DNA from: Macrocybe gigantea
Taxonomy: Eukaryota; Basidiomycota; Agaricomycetes; Agaricales; Callistosporiaceae
Assembly: GCA_011319805.1 (NCBI GenBank)
Contig: SJRY01000266.1
Location: 806,001-870,000, forward strand
Direction: 5' to 3'
Length of the DNA: 64,000 nt
The stretch's first letter is position 1, and every line of letters starts with the position of its first letter. This document shows, piece after piece, positions 35,355 to 44,869 of this stretch. A program made the position numbers and the translations under genes. The notes under the pieces are model-generated. The model was not told where the DNA came from, ran no database searches, and saw nothing but the letters and a program-made list of their open reading frames with translations.

Positions 35355-35366
35355 GGTTATGGGCCC
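35355..35366 (+). other. Half-tRNA(iMet) primer-binding site of element E
   Basis: GGTTATGGGCCC touches the LTR and is the exact complement of the initiator-tRNA anticodon-arm sequence GGGCCCATAACC. Drosophila copia and yeast Ty5 are known to use this internal half-tRNA primer. The gag-pol start codon (35359-35361) lies inside it. Confidence 0.8.
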
Positions 35367-38300
35367 CGCAGACCCTGAAATGACTACGACCATTAACACG
35401 AACACGACAGTGACACTACCGAAACTCCGGAGCGACGGCACGAATTGGCCGACATGGCAGGAGCGGATCGTGAACTATCTCACGTCGAAGAACGTCAAAC
35501 GGCATGTCACGGGAACGGCGCTAAAACCGAAGGAGGTAATTGTTGATGGACAGGACTTCTATCTAGAAGGGGATCCGAAGCGCACAAAGCTCAGCAATGA
35601 AGAAGTTGAGAAGCACGCAAAGACCCTTGATGACTGGGAGGTGAAGGAAGCAACGGCAAAAGAGGTCATCTACCAAACAGTAGACAGCACCACGTTCCTC
35701 CAAATCAAGAACGAAAAGACTATTGCTGCCATGTGGACAAAGCTTATCTCTATTCATTCCCACAAAGGCAACCTTCACGAGATCAATCTGATCACCCAGC
35801 TCCAGAATATGCGCATCACCGAGGGTGGAAGCATGCGCGAGCACCTTACGAGAATGACTGAGCTCCGAGAGCGTCTTACCGAATCTGGAAGCCCGATCCC
35901 TGACATATCCTTCATTTCCCATATCCGTACATCCCTATCTCTCGCACCGACGTTCCGAAACATTTTCCAGACCTACTCGACTGCTGTCCAGACTGCCGGT
36001 AAACAGCTTACCAGCTCGGAGGTCGTGACCTACTTAATCAATGAGGCCACCTCTCTCGAAATGGAAGTCAACATCAACAAATCCAACGCGGCTATGATCA
36101 CAGCGGCAGCAGCGGCACTACCCGAGAAAGGAAAGGGGCAGAAGCCAAGGAAGAAGCGAGATGAACGGAAGTGCACCAACCCAAAGTGCGGGCGAACCGG
36201 TCATACAAAGGAGGACTGCTATGAGGAAGGGGGAGGTAAAGCTCACATCGCGCCCGCATGGTTCAAACACAACAAGGAGAAGGCCAAGTCAAAGGCCGCC
36301 TCCAGCGCGAATGTCTCCGAGAAGCCAACCGAAAATGTCGCAATGGCCGCCTATCTCGAAGAACCCCTGATCGCGCTCAGTTGCACCTCCGACCTCCAGG
36401 AGAAAGCCATCCAGGAGGCTATGGTAACCGGATTCTACGGCGGAACTATTATCGATTGCGGCGCAAGCCACCACTTCACCCCTGATCAGGATCGGCTCCT
36501 AAACTACCGGACTATTGATCCCGAGCCAATCCGCGCCGCAAACGGACAGACATTCCAAGCCCTCGGACAGGGAGACCTCATCGTCAACCTGCCAAACGGT
36601 TCTGAAAAGCCAACGAGAAGCGTTCTTAAAGACGTTTATTACGCACCTCACATAGCCTACACACTGGTCTCTGTACAGACTATGGATCGCCGCGGTTTCG
36701 CATCCCACCAAGAGGATGGGATCTGCTCTATCATTCGGAAGCCTGATCGATCGATTGTCGCCCATATTCCGCTCATCCGAGGACTCTACCGAGTTGTCGA
36801 ACCAAACATTCCCCTTACGCCAACGGCAGCGGTGTCATCTGGTTCGATTTCGATCAATGAGCTGCACCATAGGATGGGTCATGTCAACCACGACGACTTA
36901 CGGAAAATGGTCCAAAAGGGGATGATCACCGGAATCGAACTCGACCCCGACTCCTCAAAGGACCGCTGCGACATCTGTAGCCAAGCCAAAATCATTCGGC
37001 AATCCTTCCCGAAAGAGAGCAAGACCACATACCAGCGATATGGCGAGAAAATCTCAGCCGACATCTGGGGCAAGGCATCTGTAGGCTCGCTCGGCGGAAA
37101 ATACTGGTTCCTGCTATTTATAGACCGGTGGAGCCACGAGGAGAAGGTCTACTTCATGCGGCACAAATCCGAGGCATTCGAGAACTACAAGCATTACGAG
37201 GCATGGGTAAAAGCTCAGAGGGACGTACCAGTTATCAAAACCTTCCAGTGCGATCGAGCGGGCGAGTTAACCAGTGGAAAATTCAATGACCACCTGGAGA
37301 AAGCCGGAACAGTTCGTCACCTAAACGTTCATGACTCCTCATCATCAAATGGAGCAAGCGAACGAGGCAATCGAACTCACGTTGGGGATGCCCGAGCCAT
37401 GCTCATTGACGCGAAGCTTCCTGGATACCTCTGGGCCGAAGCCGTCCGCCACAGCGTCTGGATTCGGAATCGCGTACCAACAAGCACTCTATCCGAGGCA
37501 AAAACGCCACTCGAGATGGCGACAGGAGTCAAGCCAGACCTCTCAAACATATGGGCTTGGGGTGCACCAGTCTGGGTCAAGCAGCTTGAAGTTGGGAAAC
37601 TCGAACCGCAGGCCAGCAAGGGACGATTCGTCGGTTACGACGAGGAATCAAAGGGCTACCGCATCTATTGGCCGAGGAAACACAGGATCAGCATAGAACG
37701 TGATGTTTATCTCGCAAGGGAAGATGCACTCACCCCCGAGGAAGTCAGTCTTGAGGGGGAGTGGGACACATTCAATCCAGACATCCTCGGAGAGCCAGAA
37801 TCTGAACCCGAACCCGAGCCTGAACCCGGACCAGAGCCAGAGCAGCAACCGAGAGAGCCCGAAGCTGTGAGGCCACCCGAACACGTCGAAGTCGAGGCAC
37901 CAGTTGAAGAACCGCCTCCTCACGCGCGAAGACGCCGAAACTCCCTTGATGGTCTCCCGAGCTTCGACGAGAACACATACGGTCGCGGAAAGCGCAACTG
38001 AAACCCACTGCCCGAAGCGCACGCATCCGAGAGTGCCAACCCACTCGACTGGCTCGAAGAAGCCATGTTGACGGCCCTCGTATCGAGCGAGGACGAGCCA
38101 ACCCTGGATGAGGCCCTAAACGGCAAGGAGAGTCAGGACTGGCGACAGGCAATTAAAGCTGAGCTTGACCAGTTTGAAAAACTCAATAGCTGGGAACTTG
38201 TAATCCCACCGAAGGATGCTAACGTTATCCCTTGCCGCTACACATTCCGCAGGAAGCGAGACGATGAAGGCCGGATTGTCCGGTTCAAGGCCCGTCTTGT

Positions 38301-39683
38301 CGCAAAGGGGTTCAGGCAGCGATTCGGAGTCGACTACAAGGACACCTTTGCCCCCACAGTCCGCGCCGAAACCCTACGAATTTTATTATCGTTAGCGGCC
38401 TCAAAAGGCGCTATCATCACGCAGTGCGACGCCAAAAATGCTTATCTGAATGCCCGACTACCTCCCGGCATTGTCATCTACATGAAGCTCCCCCTCAGTA
38501 CCTCGAATTCCACAGATTGCCGAAGGACCTGGAGGACAAGGAGGATGCCGTGGCCTGCAAGCTCCTTGCGCCGGTTTACGGGACGAAACAGGGTGCACAC
38601 GACTGGTACGCGACTGTTCGACGAATTGCCGAGGGGCTTGGACTCAAGCGCCTGGAGGCGGACCACGCCGTCTTCTACAAAACTGACGGCGACAAATACA
38701 CGATCATGGCCGCCGCAACGGACGACTTCACGATCCTCGCTGACTCTGAGCCAGCCGCCAGCATCTTGAAGCGCCAGCTCTCCGAGCACTTCGAGATAGT
38801 CGATCTCGGACCAATCAACTGGCTGCTCGGGGTCAAGATTGAGCGCGACCTGGAGGCTAAAACGATTTCGTTAAGCCAAAAGGCTTATATTGAGGAGATG
38901 GCAGAAAAGTACGGACTCGAGAGTGCGCGCGTTGCTGCAACACCACTCGAACCCGCTGTTGACCTCACCCCCGGATCGCCGTCCATGTCGCCAAAGCTCC
39001 TAACGCCTGCCGAAAAGACCCGCTATCGAGAAATCGTCGGGTCGCTGATGTATGCCGCCGTTATGACCCGTCCCGAGATTGCGTTCGCTGTATCGACGCT
39101 GTCCCAGAACTTTGAAGCGCCGAGCACGACGCACCTCGACGCGGCTAAACGCGTTGTCAGATACCTCATCGGGACGAAAGAAATGAGACTCACCTTGGGC
39201 GGAAAACACACCGCCGTCTTCGGGTACTCGGACGCCGACTGGGCTTCCCAGCTCCACCGCCACTCGATTTCCGGTTACGTCTTCTTCGTCGGAGACGGTG
39301 CCGTGTCGTGGAGCAGCAAAAAGCAACCTATAATAACCACATCGAGCACGGAGTCAGAATACGTGGCGCTCACCCACGCATCAAAAGAATTAATTTGGAT
39401 TCAAAAATTACTTACCGAAATTTCCTTCATTTTTCCTTTCCAAAAGCCGACGACTTTCTTCTGCGACAACCAAGGCGCAATTACGCTGTCGAAGGACGCC
39501 AAATTTCATGGACGAACGAAGCATATCGACGTCCATTTCCATTTCGTCCGCCAAACTGTCGAAATGGGCGCTGCGAGCCTCGAGTACTGCCCGACGGCCG
39601 ATATGGTTGCCGACTCGATGACGAAAGCCCTCACGCGACTGAAATTTGAAAAACATCGAGCTTTGATGGGCGTCGGTGCCTGA
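35359..39683 (+). pseudogene. gag-pol of element E (Ty1/copia), one stop and one frameshift
   Basis: Gag (UBN2/copia type): LRSDGTNWPTWQERIVNYLT, then the knuckle CTNPKCGRTGHTKEDC. Protease IIDCGASHHFTP (DCG instead of DSG). Integrase HHCC (HRMGHVNHDDL, CDICSQAK), core SADIWGKASVG, FQCDRAGELTSG, NGASERGNRTHV. A long Glu-Pro repeat lies near 37790-37850. TGA at 37999-38001 replaces Arg or Trp. RT: ELDQFEKLNSWELV, RFKARLVAKGFRQRFGVDY, ATDDFTILAD. RNase H: YSDADWASQLHRHSISGYVF, SSTESEYVALTHASKELIWI. A one-base loss in a C run near 38494 shifts the frame. Both defects could be sequencing artefacts, in which case this copy would be intact. Confidence 0.93.
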
Positions 39684-39709
39684 CGGACGGTCGTTGACTC
39701 GAGGGGGAG

Positions 39710-39982
39710 TGTTGGAGGTCGAGTCGAGCTCCCGCCTCAACACGTTATGTAAGCGGGCTAGAAAATTTCGCTCGCTTCTGGTCGCCCGCCTCAGTGGTCC
39801 TACCAGACACACTGAGGCGTGAGTCCCTTATATTTACTTTTTCTTTATTCCTTACTGAAGTACCCCATAGTATATACTTAGGTACTTACATCACATACTT
39901 AGTGGTCCTACCAGACACACTGAGGCTATATACTTAGATTTCCGTGTTCACGCGCCCCTTCGGTCCCTGCCTACGTCCAACA
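39710..39982 (+). repeat. 3' LTR of element E
   Basis: 273 bp. Preceded by the polypurine tract CTCGAGGGGGAG. The two differences from the 5' LTR are transitions at CpG or CpA sites. Confidence 0.95.
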
Positions 39983-40078
39983 TGGCTAACGGAAGAGGAT
40001 CTCCAACATGCACAGGATATACTTCACGACTTTAATGCCCATTGTCCCTCTCGCACCCTCAAAAGAGAGGGGGGTGAA
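39983..40078 (+). pseudogene. End of the chromodomain and pol of element A
   Basis: After element E and one TGGCT are removed, EWL is followed by TEEDLQHAQDILHDFNAHCP, the chromodomain C-terminal helix, then a short basic tail running into the polypurine tract and 3' LTR. Confidence 0.8.
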
Positions 40079-40221
40079 TGTCATGATTCGTGCATGGCCC
40101 ATACTCACATTGTCTCAGTTCTACATCATTCTCTACGTACATATAAATAGGCTCTCATGATCGTCACTGTATCCTAGTTTCATTCTGGTCTAATCCACCT
40201 CATCTGTCCGAGTCGCTGACA
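40079..40221 (+). repeat. 3' LTR of element A
   Basis: 143 bp, TG...CA ends, preceded directly by the purine-rich tract AAAAGAGAGGGGGGTGAA at 40061-40078, the likely plus-strand primer. Followed by the duplication GTAGT. Confidence 0.93.
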
Positions 40222-40394
40222 GTAGTGGTTTTCTGCAGTTGTTTACAATTGATTATATGGCAACAATCAATCTCCACCAAACCCTGCCAGGAAACTCGCC
40301 AGGAATGTCAAAATGGTCATTTTGTGCAAAAGGAGCTTTTCCTTTCATTTTGACTAAATTGCCCATTTTAGAACTCATTTTCGTTCTCATTTTC

Positions 40395-41705
40395 TCAGCA
40401 TGGGATCCAGCAGGAAGCCCAAAATGGGATCAAAATGGTGTCAAAATGGCTACTTTGAAACACCCTACTGAAACAGTCCCTAACGCCTTGATCTCCGGTG
40501 TTTTCTTCGTCATAGCTACGTCTTGAGCTCTGGCACAAAAGCTTAAATTTTGACTGCGGCAAGGGCGTTTCGAACCGCTCACCAATCCATGTTTTCTCCC
40601 TTGGTGGCCTGGAATCGCGTCTGCTGCTCAAAGGCCGCCTCCATCGTTTCCAAAGTACAAGGCAAAGAGCCACCATAGCGACCGTCCCAACGAGTCCTCC
40701 TATTACCCCGCCTGCAATCTCGCCGGCAACGCTTCCCGGAGAAGCGGAAGAATACGAAGCCATTGGTACATAGCCCGGAATAGACTTGAGATCCGCCGCA
40801 GAGGCATTGTAAGTGATGAAGTCGAGTCCGATCGCGTGTTTCGGCGGCATATTTGTCACATTCATGAACAGCGTGTGATTGCCTGTTGCCAGAGTATCTT
40901 TGTGGAAGAGAAGCGTCATTGGCATGCCTGGCAGTGTTCGTCTGGGTGTTGTGACAGTGGCCGCCTTTTCATCGTCTAGTGTATATGATATGGTAACGCT
41001 CTTGCCGAGGGTCGTATTCATGTAAACTCCGAACAAGGAAACGGAATTGCCTGCAGCCTTTGAGCGAACGTTTTGTCGACCACTTGCAATCGATGAGACG
41101 CACCAAAGAACTGAAATTGCATCGTTGACCCGGCCACGGTCGTCCAGTGCGCTGTATTGTGATACAGCGAGGACGAATAGTGTAGTGCCAAGGGCATGGG
41201 CGGCTCCGTGGTCCAGTTCCCGTGGTACAGGACAGCCCAGTCGCTGTCATCGACTGCAATGGTGCGGTCTTGAAGAAAACTCGAAGGCCCAGCAGTCACA
41301 GTGATGTAGTCCAAGGCTGGGAACAGTTCTGGGTTCCCGACGCCGTACGTGATGGTGTGCTGGCCGTCTTTCAAGATGGGTGACTGGTAGCGTCCATTAC
41401 CTACTTGTGATGTCCAAGGCCAGCCATCAATCTTCACCGTGGTCGTAAGATTGGTCCGAGAAGCAGATGCCACAATATTCACAGCAGTTCCTAGCGCATC
41501 GGGAAGAGGGTCAGCATTGTACAGGCCCATATCGCAGCCAACAGACAGCACCTGAAAACGCATAGCGAAACCAGCCATTGAAACAACTGGCACTGGTGAT
41601 TGAAGTCCAGGTGTTATTGTAATAAGAACCAGACACCGTCTGCTTCGAGACTGGACACAGATATTGAACGTCTTCGTCCTGGTCGTCCACGATGAAGGTC
41701 ACCAT
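40395..41705 (-). CDS. Single-pass transmembrane protein, unknown function
   Basis: Exons 41705-41552, 41490-41104 and 41050-40395 join in phase (phase 1 at both introns). The N-terminal two-thirds is a repeated beta-rich extracellular-type region: MVTFIVDDQDEDVQYLCPVS, FNGWFRYAFSGTAVNIVA, DGQHTITYGVGNPELFPALD, then a second copy with IAVDDSDWAVLYHGNWTTEP, MQFQFFGNSVSLFGVYMNTT. It has several N-glycosylation sequons. A transmembrane helix (IGGLVGTVAMVALCLVL) is followed by basic KRWRR and a cytosolic tail. The last roughly 24 codons and the stop lie inside the end of the DNA transposon (to 40466), so the native C-terminus has been replaced or extended. This architecture is, to my knowledge, common in mushroom genomes. 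Confidence 0.75.
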
Positions 41706-42193
41706 GACCGCGAAAGGAGAGTAAGGCAAAGGATCTCCTATTCCATTCCGGCTGCATTCAGGCTTCCTGACAGGTCAATGGAGTCCGTGGAAATACAGCG
41801 CCCACACGGTGTCGGATATAACTGTGAGTCCTTCGTGATGGCATGTGAGCCCATCGATGTGAAACTTCCGTCGCCGTGAAGTAAGTTCTAAAGAGAAATC
41901 CAGAAGGCGTCTGTTTATAGCTTGACGCATCGATTTCCGCCCACAACCGCCTTACGGCTACATGACCGAAGACACGACGTGACGGGAGGCGAGAAGAGAT
42001 GCTGCGTGTGACAAATAACAAAATTACCTATATTGATGAAACAGAGATTCTACATGATTCCACTAAATGCGAATATCAAGACGATAAGACATTGTGCATT
42101 GCCTGTCGCCGTTGATTCAAATAAGCGATGGTTTGCTGTGCGCTTTTCGAGCGTGAAAAGTCGGTTGGAAAGTCATATATATATGGAAAGTGC
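41706..42193. other. Intergenic region
   Basis: Lies between the start of the membrane-protein gene and the 3' end of MRPL24. Open frames on the minus strand here have no recognisable product; probably promoter and 5' untranslated sequence of the membrane-protein gene. Confidence 0.4.
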
Positions 42194-42722
42194 TTACTCT
42201 GGAAGAGATGAGAGGTTCAAAGCCTTCATGGCCTCCAGTCTCAACTTGTGGGCATCCTCCAGCGTAGGCGGCTTGGTCCCAGGCGTCGTGAGGTCCTGCA
42301 GGGCCTTTACTTTTCCTTCTTCAGCCGCCTTGGCTTCCGCATGACCACGAATTAGCAAGCGGAGTCTCATTCCTTCAAAACCGAGTATTTTTGCGGGCGA
42401 TTTTATAACATAATTGTCCAGTCCGCCATACTATTCAAAAGCAGTATTTCCGTTAGAATGGAGTTCGGCGTTGGGTATATAATAGATGCACCTTTTTAAT
42501 AGTCTTCAACGCTCTCGTCGTAACTTTCACTCGCACCGATTCTCCAAGAGTATCTGAAAACAATCGTTTCCGCTGGACGTTGGGCAGCCACGTCCGTCGT
42601 GTCTTGTGTTTGGAAAATGGAACGTTGTTTCCATATTGCTTGCTCTTGCCCTGGAACAAGCCGAGCTGTGACCGTTTAAATGGCTGTGAAAGCGCCGCGA
42701 AAATGGGAACGGACGGAAACAT
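42194..42722 (-). CDS. MRPL24: Mitochondrial large-subunit ribosomal protein bL28m
   Basis: Two exons, 42722-42492 (77 codons) and 42430-42194 (79 codons), joined in phase, 155 residues. The bL28 signature is clear: RSQLGLFQGKSKQYGNNVPF, KTRRTWLPNVQRKRLFSDTL, VKVTTRALKTIKK, YGGLDNYVIKSPAKILGFEG. A short basic N-terminus fits mitochondrial import. The start was chosen as the first ATG before the L28 domain and lies 119 bp from the divergent SDHAF1 gene, implying a shared promoter. The C-terminus is a short helical extension ending LNLSSLPE. Confidence 0.9.
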
Positions 42723-42841
42723 CGAACAAGGTGCTGATGCCGTCCTTAGGCGCGAAACGCTCGATGCTGACGGTTGTTTACCGACGCCATCTTGGAAAGT
42801 GGCTTCAACATATCCAAACAAACGCCTGACAATCATTTCGA

Positions 42842-43210
42842 ATGTCCCTGCGTAGGTCCGGGCTCCAAAAAGATGTGCTAGCTCTGTACAGAAGGTGAGA
42901 TGAGTTTCATATTTCCTCTCACCGGACATAACTCTATCGCATGTTCAGGGCTCTTCGCATGGTTAGCACCAAACCCCGGGATGCTCAGCCTAAATTTCGT
43001 CTTTTCGTCCGCTATACCTTCCACCAAAACGCCACCAGCATCTCTCCGCGCGACGTTAGCGCCATCGAACACCGCCTGAGGAAAGGAAAGAGGCAACTGG
43101 AACTTTATGAGGATAAGACCGTCAGGGACTGTTGGGTTTCGCAGGAGATGATTGCTTGGGAAAAAGAACGACCTTCATTCCGAGACTCAACGCAGAGGAA
43201 TATATCATAG
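42842..43210 (+). CDS. SDHAF1: Succinate dehydrogenase assembly factor 1 (LYR protein)
   Basis: Exon 1 (42842-42894) encodes MSLRRSGLQKDVLALYRR; exon 2 (42949-43210) continues ALRMVSTKPRDAQPKF. The joined 104 residues have the LYR motif (ALYRRALR), then FVRYTFHQNATSISPRDVSA and IEHRLRKGKRQLELYED, typical of Sdh6/SDHAF1. The family acts in the mitochondrial matrix, helping insert Fe-S clusters into the SDHB subunit. The start exon is short enough to be missed by ORF scans. It is divergent from MRPL24 and convergent with MRPL4 (58 bp between stops). Confidence 0.9.
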
Positions 43211-43267
43211 ATCTCGGATATTATGCAGGTCGCGTTCATATTAAACGAGGAAATGCAGACATTATAA

Positions 43268-44246
43268 TCATGAGCGTCTAGATTTCTCTGCGGTGATCTC
43301 CTCCCCGAATAGACCAGCAGCGACAGCATCCACAGGTTTTGTTGGTGTTGGACGCACCAGCTCAGGATGTTTTGACTCGGGTTCAACGTCTGTCTTCTTA
43401 GAGTCACTCTCTGCCGCCTCCACGCCCTCGCGTCTCATCGTATCCGTAAGCGCTGGCGTTTCTTGGGCAAAGATAGGCAATGGTTCATCAAGCGTCGGCT
43501 GGGTTGTCCGTCGCGTTGTGTCGCTTTCCGCAAACTGCGCATAGGCAAATTGCCCTCCTCCTCGTAGACGCGTTTCTGGTGTTCCAACACCTCCTTTTCA
43601 ATTTTCTCTTCCCGCTGTTGCTGGAGGATCTCGATGACCCCTTCATAAGCCAGACGTCTTTCGTTTAAGACGGCTTTTATGCGTGCCATAGATTTGCGGC
43701 ACTGCGTAGTGAATATTAGGCGGAGATTATTATGATTGTTTGGACGGCTTACCTGGTGTACTCGGACCGCGGAAACCTGGAGCTGCGCGCTCGAGACTCC
43801 CATCCGCCTTGCTTCCTCCTTCTGAGTCGCTAGCAGATTACGTTCCCTCAATAGGATATACCAAAGTGTATGCAAATCACGAAAGCTCTTCAGGCGTAGT
43901 TCTGAAGCTCTCCATGCTCTTCCTGTTATACATCCAGTTTTAAAGGCCATAGCAGGGAGTTCTGAGATTACCCACCGGTGACGGTCTGCATTTCGTTGGG
44001 CGTCTCAACCACTTCAAAACGCGCATCTCCTACGAGGCCCTCTCCGGCCTTCCTCCTGAAAAATGCGTACAGTCCGTGGTCCTCCCGCACGGGTATGCGG
44101 CCTTTTATAGGCAAACCACCTCGGGTGGGGACATTCGGTAGAACGGTTTCTTGGACATTTGAAGGGACGTTGGCAATTTCCGCGAGGTTGCGCTTCAAGA
44201 CCGGTCGAATGCAAGCCGCGCGGGCGGCCTTCGCCAACGCAAACAT
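43268..44246 (-). CDS. MRPL4: Mitochondrial large-subunit ribosomal protein uL29m
   Basis: Exons 44246-43976, 43922-43753 and 43701-43268. The N-terminus [20 protein letters not shown] is basic, as for mitochondrial import. Then [20 protein letters not shown], and the uL29 core [60 protein letters not shown]. The first two joins are in phase. In exon 3 the frame changes near 43552-43566 within a GAGGAGGAGGG run: one missing G moves reading from a frame ending RIR at 43435 to the longer frame ([40 protein letters not shown]) that ends at 43268. The longer reading looks like the real C-terminus, so a one-base assembly loss is likely. Confidence 0.85.
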
Positions 44247-44869
44247 TTCTGGCTGCTTGTCGCAAAGTTTCTTCTTGCCTCTGGCCGGATTCGGAGTGTT
44301 TGATGGAAAGGGCGCCGCCAAACACATTTCAGACTCCGCTGTAGCGGAACGTGATTGGCAAGGACGCGTCTTGAGTGAAAGCCATGCCGGGATACGTAAG
44401 GCTACCTCCCCTTTCAGGCCAGGTCGCGCCTCGTCAGAGATGATGGCAGCCAGACATTCCGTCCCAGGGCACGAAGGAGAGCAAGATTTGGGAGTGTGAT
44501 GCAAATCCATGTATCCTCGACTAGCTTCCTAATGAGGTAGCCTCCCACATGAGTTGCTGATGTAATGTAGTTCAATAATTTACACTTGTTATCCCAATTC
44601 TGGCACAGAAGGGCTTCAGGTGGAAATACGCCAGCTTGACGCGTTTTTCCTTTGTCCGTAGTCCGTGATCCATATAAACCAACAGACAGAGACTTGCTCT
44701 TCAGCTCCCGGCCGAAGAATAGTTTGTTTCTGCCAAGGTAAGTCCATTGACCGTCAGATTGAGTCCTCTTTGATGTCGTCGACCGTCGCTGTCACTTATC
44801 GTTGCAACCCAGCAGCTGTTTCGCTGTTTCTATCAACACAACCCTCGCAACAAAGGTTTAGGCTTTAGC
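44247..44869. promoter_or_regulatory. Divergent intergenic region MRPL4 / RAD50
   Basis: 623 bp between two divergent genes. The long ORFs here read into MRPL4 exon 1 without new domains. I see no clear TATA box; presumably both 5' regions. Confidence 0.4.

Larger units (their letters stand above)
35082..39982 (+). mobile_element. LTR retrotransposon E (Ty1/copia), youngest insertion
   Basis: LTRs at 35082-35354 and 39710-39982 (273 bp each), differing at two positions by eye. Duplication TGGCT (35077-35081 and 39983-39987) inside the chromodomain of A. One gag-pol frame with one TGA and one single-base frame change, otherwise intact, in copia order (integrase before RT). Codon use and CpG content look undamaged compared with A, B, C and D. 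Confidence 0.96.
3643..40221 (+). mobile_element. LTR retrotransposon A (Ty3/gypsy chromovirus), host of five later insertions
   Basis: The element begins TGTCATGATTCG at 3643 and ends GTCGCTGACA at 40221, flanked by the 5-bp duplication GTAGT (3638-3642 and 40222-40226). Its own sequence is 3643-3669, 10527-10642 (5' LTR), 10643-12354, 12680-12809, 20453-22181, 33626-35081 and 39988-40221. Order of domains: gag with a CCHC knuckle, protease, reverse transcriptase with YMDD, RNase H, integrase, chromodomain. The 143-bp LTRs differ at about 11 positions by eye, all transitions, making A the oldest LTR element here. It is dead: the frame has many stops, mostly TGA at expected Arg or Trp codons, and the protease Asp is Asn. 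Confidence 0.92.
3067..40466. mobile_element. DNA transposon remnant with terminal inverted repeats, split by a 36.6-kb insertion
   Basis: The left end (from 3067) and the right end (to 40466) form a perfect 26-bp inverted repeat beginning AGGGTGTTTCAAAGTAGCC and continuing ATTTTGA. Both ends carry many subterminal copies of AAAATGG or its complement, typical of transposase-binding repeats of larger DNA elements. Flanks are ACT on each side (3064-3066 and 40467-40469); a TA duplication with the repeat starting one base later is equally possible. The element's own DNA is 3067-3642 plus 40227-40466, about 816 bp, with no coding capacity, so it is a non-autonomous copy. Everything between is chromovirus A and its passengers. 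A diverged inverted copy of the terminus lies at about 3190-3213. The superfamily is not assigned. Confidence 0.8.

Noticed and set aside
3067..40466. A giant cargo-carrying DNA transposon (Starship-like)
   Set aside because: The interior is entirely accounted for by LTR elements inserted later, each with its own duplication; no tyrosine-recombinase captain or cargo gene is present.
41758..42021. Minus-strand ORF as an N-terminal exon of the membrane-protein gene
   Set aside because: Sequence is not like a signal peptide and no in-phase splice to 41705 was found; the ATG at 41705 starts the conserved domain directly.
43978..44499. 173-codon plus-strand ORF opposite MRPL4
   Set aside because: Antisense shadow of MRPL4 exon 1; composition follows the codons of the other strand.
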